From NCBI GenBank assembly GCA_038329865.1, contig JBBQNK010000009.1, forward strand, positions 37,259 to 101,258: 64,000 nt of DNA, read 5' to 3'. This DNA comes from JANMES01 sp038329865 (GTDB lineage Bacteria; Planctomycetota; Phycisphaerae; Tepidisphaerales; Tepidisphaeraceae). The notes beneath the pieces are model-generated. The model worked only from the letters and a program-made list of their open reading frames with translations, made no database searches and was not told the DNA's origin. Both the position numbers and the translations under genes were made by a program. Shown piece after piece: positions 34,239 to 41,884 of this stretch (positions are counted from its first letter, which is position 1; every line of letters starts with the position of its first letter).

Positions 34239-35708
34239 ATGGCCGCCCCGCTTTCACCCATCGAGGAATCCACCACCGCCAACCCGCCGCGGTTTCGGTG
34301 GTTGATTCGGCTTAGCGTGGCGTACGCCATGTTGATTCTTGCGATGACGGGCGCGTGGTTTGCGTGGGATCGTGTCGCCCAGCGTCGCGTCAATGATGAA
34401 ATCGCCCGGCTGCGAGGGCTCGGGCAGCGGGTGCTCCCGGAGGATTTCAACAACCATCCCGCCGTCGCTCCCGGCGACAACGCCGCGAGCGTTTACCTCG
34501 CCGCCAGCAATTTCACGCTGACCAAGGGGCAGGATGATTTCACGAACAACGTCGACTGGTCGGTGCGATTGACCGCCTCCGAGTTGGCCGTGCTGCGGTC
34601 CATCCCGCACGACTGCGCCGCCAATCTGCTGCAGGTGCGCAGCGCCCGGAAGCTAAATCAAGCGGATTGGGGGCGAGTTTATAACTCGCCGCTGATCAAC
34701 GTGATGCTGCCGAGTCTCTCGCCGGATCGCGAGTTAGCGAATCTGGTCCGCTGCGACGCGCGCCTGAGCCATCTCGACGGCAACGATTCCGCGGCGGTGG
34801 AATCGATACGCGACGAGCTGCATTTTGCCGCCATGATCGATGGACCTTCGTTCACGATCATCGAGCATTTGGTGGCGACTCGCATTTCCGCGCTCGGCAC
34901 GGAGCTGGCTGTTGACTTCGCAAACGACTTGAAGATTGGCCCAGCGCCGGCGGCTTCTCGCGAGCAGGTGATGGAGCTGATTCGCGAGCTGCTCGACACG
35001 CCGCTCGATACTGCGTTGGCCGAAGGATTGCGCGGCGAGCAGGCGATGCAGTTGGACCTCGTGCAGTCGCAGCCGGCGCTTGCCTCGATGTTCGGCGTTA
35101 CACTCATCGGGCCAGCCGTTCGACTCAGTGCCGTGCATTCCACTCAGCAGATGTCGCGCCGCATCGCCGCGATCGACCTGGAAAATTTTTCCAAATCGAC
35201 GTCCGTGAAAGGTGTGCAGAACATCAACAGTGATCTGACTCCGATCACTCAGGCCAATCGGGTATTCGAACAGTTGTTCGGTTCGGCGTCGAATAAATAC
35301 ATCGAAACGCACTTCCGCCACAAGACCGAACGCCGCGCCGCGGGCGTCATGCTGGCGATGCGGCTGTACGAGATCGACCATGCCGGCGCAATCCCGGCCT
35401 CGCTCGATGAGCTCGTGCCGAAATACCTGCCAGCCGTACCGGTCGATCCGTTCTCGAACGACAAGCGGCCGATGAGTTACGTTCGCGAAATGACTGTCGA
35501 CGGCGTGGCTACGCCGGTGATTTACAGCGTCGGCCGGAATGGCGTGGATGATCACGCGTCGGTTCTTTACGATCCCAGCGCGGGACGGCACAACTCCAAT
35601 GAAACCGTGCACGGTCAACCGTGGGACCGGCAGGACATCGTCTTCCCGCTGGTCCGCCTGCCGCTGACCGAGCCGACGACGAAGCCGGCGGACGGTGATT
35701 CGGAATAG
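34239..35708 (+). CDS. membrane-anchored protein of unknown function
   Basis: 489 residues, one N-terminal transmembrane helix (about 22-43, WLIRLSVAYAMLILAMTGAW), then a mostly helical extracytoplasmic domain without enzyme motifs I recognise. Near the C-terminus is AMRLYEIDHAGAIPASLDEL followed by VPKYLPAVPVDPFS. This segment is common in planctomycete proteins and resembles the pseudopilin-associated 'G.YP..LDEL...YLP..P.DPFS' pattern. It stands alone, with no operon partner. It may be a planctomycete-specific envelope protein. Confidence 0.6.
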   Translation: MAAPLSPIEESTTANPPRFRWLIRLSVAYAMLILAMTGAWFAWDRVAQRRVNDEIARLRGLGQRVLPEDFNNHPAVAPGDNAASVYLAASNFTLTKGQDDFTNNVDWSVRLTASELAVLRSIPHDCAANLLQVRSARKLNQADWGRVYNSPLINVMLPSLSPDRELANLVRCDARLSHLDGNDSAAVESIRDELHFAAMIDGPSFTIIEHLVATRISALGTELAVDFANDLKIGPAPAASREQVMELIRELLDTPLDTALAEGLRGEQAMQLDLVQSQPALASMFGVTLIGPAVRLSAVHSTQQMSRRIAAIDLENFSKSTSVKGVQNINSDLTPITQANRVFEQLFGSASNKYIETHFRHKTERRAAGVMLAMRLYEIDHAGAIPASLDELVPKYLPAVPVDPFSNDKRPMSYVREMTVDGVATPVIYSVGRNGVDDHASVLYDPSAGRHNSNETVHGQPWDRQDIVFPLVRLPLTEPTTKPADGDSE

Positions 35709-35756
35709 TCTCCGCCGCATCGGCGTCGCGGGGCAGGCGAATCAACTTCAGGTGTG

Positions 35757-35885
35757 TCGTCATCCTGAAAGGGTGTCTAAAAAGTCGAAAATGCTCGACT
35801 TACGAGACTCGTCATCCTGAGGTACTCCGAAGGATCTAGCCGACTTGTCATGGACGCCAGATCCTTCGAGTACCTCGGGATGACG
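35757..35885. repeat. palindromic element, family B, full copy plus fragment
   Basis: The full hairpin at 35810-35885 has arms CGTCATCCTGAGGTACTCCG and CGAGTACCTCGGGATGACG with inner AGGATCTAG / CAGATCCTT. A fragment (GTCGTCATCCTGA) sits at 35757, preceded by ATCAACTTCAGGTGT as at 5088. Confidence 0.88.
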
Positions 35886-35924
35886 AAGACGAGAGTCTTG
35901 CGATACACGTTGAGATGAAACGTT

Positions 35925-36785
35925 CTAAATCAGCGTCATCAGCATCAGCGCCCCGCCCCAGTAGGCGAGATTGATCAGCCCCACTGTCAGCACCGCCAAC
36001 AGCGCCAGCGCCACGGGAATTGTCGCGTTGAGAAGCAGCAGCCGGGCGCTGCCGCAGTGGAACCTCCGGCGGAGCAGCTTATACGGCAGGAACCAGATCA
36101 GGAGCGACTGGACTGCAACGATCGACACGACGACCACGCTGACGATGCCGACGATCTGAATCGGCGCGTCATGCCCGTTCGCGGCTTCGATAAAGAGCAT
36201 GGCCGCGGCGATGACCGCCGCGGGAAGCAAATACGCCCACGGCGCGCACGCGTAATAACTCATCGCGACGGCCCTGTTCTGCTGCACTTTCGGCAGCCAT
36301 TTCGGGTGGAAGAAATAGCTGCAAACGCCCATCGCCTGAATGAGGAAGAGCCAGATCGAAACGAGCATCACCGGCCAGCCGAGCCACTGCACGATGCTGC
36401 CGAACACATCGTGCAGATACCAGGGATGGCGAACCAACTGCAGCATATCAAAGTAAAGCACTGACGCGGCAATCGCGATCGGCACGAATGCATGCAGCGC
36501 CACCACCCGGCGGAATGACTTTGCATCCGCCAAACTCACCGGCCTATCAATCTCGCGGGCGAAGTCTTTAGTCTTGAACGTCGCGAGGCGCACTGTTCTC
36601 CAGAACGCCTTCCGCCGGCCAAGTGAGCGGCGGTAGCTCCAGGGGATTTGCGGGGCGGCGGATTGGTTGGGGTCGAATGTCGTCCCGCACTCGGGGCACC
36701 GGTCGCTTGGCAGGTTGCGAAGGTTGTAGCCGCAGGAAACGCAAAAGCGATCGAGATCCGCAGGCGGCGAGTCACTTTCGCTCAT
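35925..36785 (-). CDS. zinc-ribbon membrane protein
   Basis: 286 residues. The N-terminus carries a zinc ribbon, CVSCGYNLRNLPSDRCPECG, then about five membrane helices (residues about 90-280) as in YIP1-like or DUF-type membrane proteins. The same ribbon heads the protein at 57286, so it is a recurring module in this genome. The ATG at 36785 (MSESDSPPADL) is preceded by TACAAT at 36793-36798 on the minus strand, seven bases away, with no Shine-Dalgarno. Function unknown. Confidence 0.75.
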   Translation of the reverse strand: MSESDSPPADLDRFCVSCGYNLRNLPSDRCPECGTTFDPNQSAAPQIPWSYRRSLGRRKAFWRTVRLATFKTKDFAREIDRPVSLADAKSFRRVVALHAFVPIAIAASVLYFDMLQLVRHPWYLHDVFGSIVQWLGWPVMLVSIWLFLIQAMGVCSYFFHPKWLPKVQQNRAVAMSYYACAPWAYLLPAAVIAAAMLFIEAANGHDAPIQIVGIVSVVVVSIVAVQSLLIWFLPYKLLRRRFHCGSARLLLLNATIPVALALLAVLTVGLINLAYWGGALMLMTLI

Positions 36786-36807
36786 GGCGGGGATTGTAAC
36801 GCAACCC

Positions 36808-36867
36808 GTCAATCACCACTCATCAATCACCACCTGCGCAAATGGTAATTGATGAGTGGTGATTGAC
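36808..36867. repeat. palindromic element, family H (GTCAATCACCACTCATCAAT)
   Basis: Arms GTCAATCACCACTCATCAAT and ATTGATGAGTGGTGATTGAC are a perfect 20-bp inverted repeat around a 20-nt centre. A second copy lies at 40032-40091. Confidence 0.93.
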
Positions 36868-36875
36868 GGCAGCGA

Positions 36876-37151
36876 TTACTTCAGCAAATCATCCAGCAGC
36901 CGATCGACGGCGACGTTGAGCTTTTTGTCGTCTTCGTACGTGCCGTTGGCGATGGCTTCCTTGACCTGCGAGACCTTGGCCACGTTCACGTCGCCGCCTT
37001 TGGCGAGCTTGAGCAAGTGGCTGAGGCCCGAGAGTTGCAGCTTGTCGGTCGCGCCGAGTTGCTTGGGAGCGTCGGCGGGGATTTGCTTCTGGATCGGGTT
37101 GGAGACGATTCGGTTGATCGGCGAATTGCTGCCGACGTTATTGATGGACAT
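36876..37151 (-). CDS. FlgM-like anti-sigma-28 factor
   Basis: 91 residues. The N-terminal half is polar and probably disordered; the C-terminal half matches FlgM: VNVAKVSQVKEAIANGTYED followed by a helix ending VDRLLDDLLK. FlgM binds flagellar sigma factor FliA and is exported once the hook is complete. No flagellar gene is nearby. AGAGGG lies four bases before the ATG. The family is short and low in information, so the role could be a diverged anti-sigma function. Confidence 0.75.
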   Translation of the reverse strand: MSINNVGSNSPINRIVSNPIQKQIPADAPKQLGATDKLQLSGLSHLLKLAKGGDVNVAKVSQVKEAIANGTYEDDKKLNVAVDRLLDDLLK

Positions 37152-37734
37152 GTTGCCCTCTTGTGACGGCCGCGGCGGGTGGATGAGACTCGCAGGCGGG
37201 GACTCGATTCAAACTGGCTGGCGACTCCATCGCCATTGCCCTGCCGACCGACCGGCGAAAGTCAGTTGACGCTCTTCTCATCGACGCATTTTTCGGACAA
37301 ACTTCAATGGATTGAGGCGTCCTGAATAATTTTATAAATCATGCATCTTCATGGCGTTACGTCAATATCCGGCGGCGACCGCGCAAAGAAAAACACCGAC
37401 CGCGCGGATTTTTCTGTCAAAATATCCTGTTTATTCTACCCAATATACCCAAATTACCTACGCGATAAATCCGGCAATTGGGTTATCGGATTTCTTACCG
37501 GACCTTCCGGTTATCGGGCGGCAGAAACCGCTTTTCGGACGGACGGTATCGGACTTCCGAAATAGATGAACGCGGAGACGCGGAGAATGGGAGAAGAGCG
37601 GGTGTGAGTGGATTGAAATTTAGTCAAAAATGCGATTCGCAAAGCCGCGGCAAATTCTCTTCTCAGAAGCTCCGCCTCTCCGCGTTCATCCCTGCCTTTC
37701 CAATCGCAATCCGCGCTGCTACAACGTTCCCCCC
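37152..37734. other. 583-base non-coding region
   Basis: No credible gene. The 37260-37560 stretch is A/T-richer than its surroundings and contains a run of similar words (ACCCAATATACCCAAATTACC; GGATTTCTTACCGGACCTTCC). The rest is a palindromic element at 37565-37690. Two overlapping short frames of 72-74 codons here have no ribosome site and no recognisable protein. Confidence 0.55.
37565..37690. repeat. palindromic element, family I (GATGAACGCGGAGACGCGGAG)
   Basis: The left arm starts GATGAACGCGGAGACGCGGA and the right arm ends TCCGCCTCTCCGCGTTCATC, with inner GAGAAGAG / CTCTTCTC. The loop is long (about 60 nt). The ATGAAC...GTTCAT ends match those of family A. Confidence 0.85.
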
Positions 37735-38442
37735 ATGCCCAACTGGCCGCGCGCGATTCTCTTCGATTTTGATGGCGTCATCGTCAACAGTGAGCCGTTG
37801 CATTTTCAGGCGTTCGTTAGAACGCTGGCTAAGCACGATATTCTGCTCACCGAGTTGGAATATTACGCGGAGTTGATCGGCTTCGATGACCGCGGCGCGT
37901 TCAAGTATATCTTCGAAAAAAATCATCGTCCGCTTGGTCCGAAAACATTTCTCGAACTCATGACTCGCAAGGGTCGGCTGATGATGGAGGCGATCGAGAG
38001 CAAGCAGTTCGCCGCGTTGCCGGGCGTGGAAGAATTCGTGCGCGGTCTGTGGCGGAATTATCCGCTGGCGATTTGCTCGGGCGCGCTGCGTGAAGAGATC
38101 GAGGCGATGCTGATCGGCATTAACCTGCGCGACTGCTTCTCGGTGATCGTGGCGGCCGAGGACGTGACCGTCGGCAAGCCGGATCCGATGGGCTACCTGC
38201 TCACGACGAAACTGCTGGGCGAGCGGGCGAAGCGAACCATCGAGCCGGCGGATTGCCTGATCATCGAAGACGCGCCTTCGGTGACAAAATCCGTGCGGGC
38301 CGTTGGCTTCCCGGTGCTGGCGGTGACGACGAGTTACCCGGCCGAAAAACTCGCCGACGCCAACTGGGTGGTGAAATCCCTCGAACCGGAAGTCGTGAAG
38401 AAAAAGCTCCCGCAGTTGAAATTAGGCCTCGGCGGGCGGTAA
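37735..38442 (+). CDS. HAD-superfamily hydrolase (phosphoglycolate phosphatase / beta-phosphoglucomutase type)
   Basis: 235 residues, HAD subfamily IA. Motif I is LFDFDGVIVNSEPLHF with the nucleophilic Asp, motif II is AICSGALREE, the Lys is in VTVGKPDPMGYL, and motif IV is CLIIEDAPSVTKS. The helical cap after motif I is of the beta-phosphoglucomutase type. The ATG at 37735 is chosen because the family begins just before motif I; 35 upstream codons run through a palindrome. There is no Shine-Dalgarno, but CTACAAC lies close upstream. Substrate unknown. Confidence 0.88.
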   Translation: MPNWPRAILFDFDGVIVNSEPLHFQAFVRTLAKHDILLTELEYYAELIGFDDRGAFKYIFEKNHRPLGPKTFLELMTRKGRLMMEAIESKQFAALPGVEEFVRGLWRNYPLAICSGALREEIEAMLIGINLRDCFSVIVAAEDVTVGKPDPMGYLLTTKLLGERAKRTIEPADCLIIEDAPSVTKSVRAVGFPVLAVTTSYPAEKLADANWVVKSLEPEVVKKKLPQLKLGLGGR

Positions 38443-38500
38443 GCTGAGCGCGGCGCACGCTTAAGCGTATGCGCAGCACGTGATGATGGTATGATCCTCC

Positions 38501-38562
38501 GTGTAGCCGGCGAGCTTGCTCGCCGCGTCGCTTGGAACGGCGAGCAAGCTCGCCGGCTACAC
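38501..38562. repeat. palindromic element, family C (GTGTAGCCGGCGAGCTTGCT)
   Basis: Perfect-arm copy of the element found inside imuB: GTGTAGCCGGCGAGCTTGCT and AGCAAGCTCGCCGGCTACAC, separated by CGCCGCGTCGCTTGGAACGGCG-like sequence. It lies upstream of the His-rich protein gene. Confidence 0.92.
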
Positions 38563-38607
38563 AAGACGAAATTCTGTGGCGAGACGGGACCTTCAACGGA
38601 GTGACGC

Positions 38608-38886
38608 ATGAAATTCTGGCTATCAACTGCATTGGTCCTGGCGATGTCCGGCGTAGTGCTGGCGGCCGAGGGCGCTGAAGGGCCGACTGCCATGCCGGTC
38701 GCGCCGACAGACACCGTCTGGGCGGGCGTGATGGTGCAGGTGATCATCGGCCTCTTCATCGCCGCCGCCGCGATCGGACCGCTGGTGGCAATCCTCATGC
38801 CCCCCGCTCCCGAGCCAGTTCAATCGCACGACGACCACGGCGATCACGGCCACGGCCATGACGATCACGGGCACGGCGGGCATTGA
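38608..38886 (+). CDS. small membrane protein with His/Asp-rich tail
   Basis: 92 residues. Signal peptide (MKFWLSTALVLAMSGVVLAA), a short linker, one transmembrane helix (about 39-64, VWAGVMVQVIIGLFIAAAAI) and a tail with about 10 His and 9 Asp (SHDDHGDHGHGHDDHGHGGH). The tail should bind Ni, Zn, Co or Cu at the membrane surface. No metal-transport gene is adjacent. A hairpin ATTTCGCA-N5-TGCGAAAT follows at 38905-38925. Confidence 0.7.
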   Translation: MKFWLSTALVLAMSGVVLAAEGAEGPTAMPVAPTDTVWAGVMVQVIIGLFIAAAAIGPLVAILMPPAPEPVQSHDDHGDHGHGHDDHGHGGH

Positions 38887-38978
38887 ATCAGAATTGAAAC
38901 GGAGATTTCGCAAATCCTGCGAAATTCAGCTGCGAGCGCTTCCAAATCTTTTTTTGTCTCTTGTTGCTTAAAACAATA

Positions 38979-39009
38979 ACGCCGCGGAACGTTGATCATT
39001 CCGCGGCGT
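38979..39009. terminator. intrinsic terminator hairpin
   Basis: ACGCCGCGGAA pairs perfectly with TTCCGCGGCGT around a 9-nt loop, followed by CTTCTTATT. It separates the His-rich protein gene from the convergent TPR lipoprotein gene and can serve both. Confidence 0.8.
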
Positions 39010-39035
39010 CTTCTTATTGATCATCGACCGAAAAC

Positions 39036-39866
39036 TCAATCGCGCGGCATTTGAACCTGGGTCGAGTCCGACGGGCTGCTGCGGTTCATACCGATTTCCG
39101 GGATCGGGCCGCGGGGGATCAACGGCTTGGCCAGATCGCCTTCGTTTTTCAGGCTCGGTCCCGGGACGATGCCCAGGCGGCGAAGCGCGTCGGCCACCTG
39201 GTTGTCCTGCGGATTTGCCAGGTACGCCCGCTTGAGCAGCGGCTCGGCGGTCTGGGCCTTGTTGATCTGCTCGAAGTAAAGCCCGGCCTCTCGGCTGATG
39301 CCTACGTCGGACGGATCGAGCAGCACGGCGCGGTTGTACGCATCAATGGCGGAGTCGGCGTCGAAGCTGTAGCGGAAGATCTTCGCCATCAGCAACGCGT
39401 CCTCGGCTGTGCCGTGGCCGGCGGTCTTCTGATCGAGAATCTGAATCTCGTCATTGCGGCTGGGGCTCTTGGAGATCGCGATGGCGAGCCCGTCGAGCGT
39501 GCGGCGGCGGAAGGTGATCTGGGTTCGGCCGTCCAGCGTCAGTTGCTGAACGTCGAGCGAAGCCCGGTACGCCTGAATGGCCTGCTGGTAGTTCTTCGAC
39601 GCGTCGTACGACACGCCGAGCCAGTAGAACGATTCAAAGTCGCGCGGGTTCTGCTTCACCGCGTTCTGAAACGAGCCGGCGGCGAGTTCGTACTGGCCTT
39701 GGTTGTAGAGCTTGAGTCCGGCGTCGCGGGAGTCTTTGCTGTAGGTCAAGACATCAGCACAACCGGCCACGGCGATCGCCAAGCCAGCTGCAAGCAGTGT
39801 TGTTGAAAGGGAACGGACAGTCGAACGGACGGTGGTGGAAAGAATCGTCTTCAAGGCTACCTCCAT
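39036..39866 (-). CDS. TPR lipoprotein
   Basis: 276 residues. Lipobox AIAVAGC gives a lipid-anchored Cys near residue 36. Tetratricopeptide repeats follow: LKLYNQGQYELAAGSFQNAV, ESFYWLGVSYDASKNYQQAI and AIDAYNRAVLLDPSD. The start is unsettled. ATG at 39866 has TAAGAC six bases before it and no ribosome site; TTG at codon 5 has GGAGG five bases upstream and gives a more normal signal peptide (M-KTILSTT). Probably scaffolds an envelope complex; partner unknown. Confidence 0.75.
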   Translation of the reverse strand: MEVALKTILSTTVRSTVRSLSTTLLAAGLAIAVAGCADVLTYSKDSRDAGLKLYNQGQYELAAGSFQNAVKQNPRDFESFYWLGVSYDASKNYQQAIQAYRASLDVQQLTLDGRTQITFRRRTLDGLAIAISKSPSRNDEIQILDQKTAGHGTAEDALLMAKIFRYSFDADSAIDAYNRAVLLDPSDVGISREAGLYFEQINKAQTAEPLLKRAYLANPQDNQVADALRRLGIVPGPSLKNEGDLAKPLIPRGPIPEIGMNRSSPSDSTQVQMPRD

Positions 39867-40031
39867 GTAGCGGTCTTATGCTCGCGGTTCCGAATTCGGC
39901 TCCAGCCGATACGAGCGACCTAACGCGCAAAATGTACCCAATCGCGCAAAAATTGCAACAGTCAAATCCCGCAAACGGTTGTTTTGAGGGGCGAGACTGG
40001 GAGCAATGGCGCCGCGCACGTCGCGATGCGT

Positions 40032-40091
40032 TGGTGATTGATGAGTGGTGATTAACAGGAATCTGCGTCAATCACCACTCATCAATCACCA
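40032..40091. repeat. palindromic element, family H (GGTGATTGATGAGTGGTGATT)
   Basis: Arms TGGTGATTGATGAGTGGTGA and TCACCACTCATCAATCACCA with one mismatch, in the divergent gap between the TPR lipoprotein gene and mlaE. Confidence 0.92.
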
Positions 40092-40163
40092 CGACGCAAT
40101 ATCGGACCCGCGCCGGCCAAAACCATGATTGCTCGGACGAGCCGCCCTCCCTAAGATGCCGTC

Positions 40164-40988
40164 ATGGCGATTGCTTTCGCGGAAGATGTGGGCCAGCGAA
40201 CCGTGAATATCTTCGCGGCTTTCGGCGATTTCTTCACTTTCTGCGGCAGGACTTTCGGCTGGTTGATCAGCAACGGGTTCCGTCGCAAGAGCCTGCGCCA
40301 GCTTTGGCCGCAGCTTTACCTGATCGGCGTGGCGTCGGTGCCAGTCGTTGCGGTCACCGGCGGGTTCATCGGCATGGTGATGGCGATCGAGACGTTCACC
40401 CAATTCAAAGCCATCGGCCAGGAACAACGCATCGGCAGTGTGATCGCCCTTTCCGTGGTTAAGCAGATCGGGCCTGTGCTGGCGGCCGTCATGCTCGCGG
40501 GCCGCGTCGGCGGATCGCTTACGGCTGAACTGGGGACGATGAACGTCACCGAGCAGCTCGATGCACTGCGCGTGATGGGCACTGACCCGATTCGCTACCT
40601 CGTCGTGCCGCGGGTGCTGGCGTGTATCCTGCTCACGCCGATCCTCACGATCTATTCTGACGCGCTCGGCGTGATGGGCGGATGGTTCGTTTCGATCCAG
40701 TTCCTGCACGTGCCCAGCCAGCCGTATTGGCAATTCTCCGCCCGCGGCGTGGAGACCTGGCAGATCATGGAAGGCATCTTCAAGAGCGTTTTCTTCGGCG
40801 GAACGATCGGACTCGTCGCCTGTTACAAGGGATTTACCTGCGGCAGCGGCGCCAGCGGCGTGGGCAGGGCATGCACCGAAAGCTTCGTCGTCAGCTTCCT
40901 GGCCATCATCGCGGAGAACTTAATTTTCGCGAAGTTTCTTCAAGAGATGTATCAGGCGCTCTACGGCCAGCGGAGCTTGTTTGCGTAA
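40164..40988 (+). CDS. mlaE: MlaE-family ABC permease (lipid transport)
   Basis: 274 residues, permease of the MlaE/YrbE family that moves phospholipid or other lipid across the inner membrane with MlaF and MlaD. Blocks: VASVPVVAVTGGFIGMVMAI, IGPVLAAVMLAGRVGGSLTA, ELGTMNVTEQLDALRVMGTD (the conserved E-x-T-E-Q-I-D-A-L signature), and FKSVFFGGTIGLVACYKGF. About five to six membrane helices. TAAGAT lies six bases before the ATG with TTGCTC 17 bases further upstream and no Shine-Dalgarno. It is followed by mlaF after 86 bases. Confidence 0.93.
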   Translation: MAIAFAEDVGQRTVNIFAAFGDFFTFCGRTFGWLISNGFRRKSLRQLWPQLYLIGVASVPVVAVTGGFIGMVMAIETFTQFKAIGQEQRIGSVIALSVVKQIGPVLAAVMLAGRVGGSLTAELGTMNVTEQLDALRVMGTDPIRYLVVPRVLACILLTPILTIYSDALGVMGGWFVSIQFLHVPSQPYWQFSARGVETWQIMEGIFKSVFFGGTIGLVACYKGFTCGSGASGVGRACTESFVVSFLAIIAENLIFAKFLQEMYQALYGQRSLFA

Positions 40989-40996
40989 GGAAAGGC

Positions 40997-41065
40997 AGTG
41001 CTGAGTTCTGAGTGCAGAGTGTTGAGTCTAAAAAACTCAGCACTCTGCACTCAGCACTCAGCACT
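40997..41065. repeat. palindromic element, family J (AGTGCTGAGTTCTGAGTGCAG), within the mla operon
   Basis: The left arm is AGTGCTGAGTTCTGAGTGCA followed by GAGTGTTGAGT, and the right arm is ACTCAGCACTCTGCACTCAG followed by CACTCAGCACT. The loop is CTAAAAA. Words GAGTGCTGA repeat within each arm. It fills almost the whole mlaE-mlaF spacer. Confidence 0.93.
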
Positions 41066-41074
41066 TTTAAAAGC

Positions 41075-41857
41075 ATGCCTCTGATTGAACTACGCAACGT
41101 CAACAAAGCCTTCGACCGGCTGGTTGTGCTGAATGATTTTTCGCTGAAGATCGAAGAAGGCGTCAGCCTCGTCGTCATCGGCGCCAGTGGCACGGGCAAG
41201 AGCGTGCTGCTCAAACACATCGTCGGGCTCCTCAAGCCCGATAGCGGCGAAGTCTATTTCGACGGGCAACGCATCGACGAGCTCTCTGAGCGCGAATTGG
41301 TTTCCGTCCGCCAGCAGTTCGGGTTTCTGTTTCAAATGAGTGCGCTGTTCGATTCGCTGACGGTGGAAGAAAACATCGCATTCCCGATCCGCGAACACTC
41401 CAACAAAACATCGGCCGAGATTGCGGATCTCGTCGAGCAGAAACTTTGCCTGGTAGGCTTGCCCGGGGTCGGGAAGAAGATGCCCGCTCAACTTTCCGGC
41501 GGGCAGCGGAAACGCGTGGCGCTGGCGCGGGCGATTGCGCTCGGGCCGCGGGTGATTCTTTATGACGAACCAACGACCGGGCTTGATCCGATCCGCGCCG
41601 ACGTCATTAACGAGTTAATTCTCAAACTCCAGCGCAGCCTGCGGGTCACCAGCGTCACGGTCACGCACGATATGCAGAGCGCATTCAAAATCGCCGACCG
41701 AATCGTCATGCTCGATAACGGCAAGATCGTTTTCGACGGCACGCCCGAGCAAATCCAGCAGGAAACCACGCCGATCGTCCGCCGATTCGTCCAAGGCGAT
41801 GCCAGCGTGGACGAGCTGAATTCGGCGGGTAGTCAGAAAATCAATTTGAGCGATTGA
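41075..41857 (+). CDS. mlaF: MlaF-family ABC transporter ATPase
   Basis: 260 residues. ATPase of the Mla lipid transporter. Walker A GASGTGKSVLLKH, Q-loop QQFGFLFQMSALFDS (typical MlaF), signature LSGGQRKRVALARAI, Walker B VILYDEPTTGLDPI and H-switch VTVTHDMQSAFKIADR. The ATG at 41075 matches the family start (MPLIELRNVNKAF); 21 upstream in-frame codons lie in a palindromic repeat. There is no ribosome site in the nine bases between the repeat and the ATG, which could lower its expression relative to mlaE. Confidence 0.95.
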   Translation: MPLIELRNVNKAFDRLVVLNDFSLKIEEGVSLVVIGASGTGKSVLLKHIVGLLKPDSGEVYFDGQRIDELSERELVSVRQQFGFLFQMSALFDSLTVEENIAFPIREHSNKTSAEIADLVEQKLCLVGLPGVGKKMPAQLSGGQRKRVALARAIALGPRVILYDEPTTGLDPIRADVINELILKLQRSLRVTSVTVTHDMQSAFKIADRIVMLDNGKIVFDGTPEQIQQETTPIVRRFVQGDASVDELNSAGSQKINLSD

Positions 41858-41884
41858 CGAATTGCAGTCGAAAATACTGCGAGA

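Noticed and set aside
37341..37569. Two overlapping 72-74 codon frames upstream of the HAD gene
   Set aside because: A/T-rich non-coding composition, no ribosome sites, both frames open equally, no similarity noticed.
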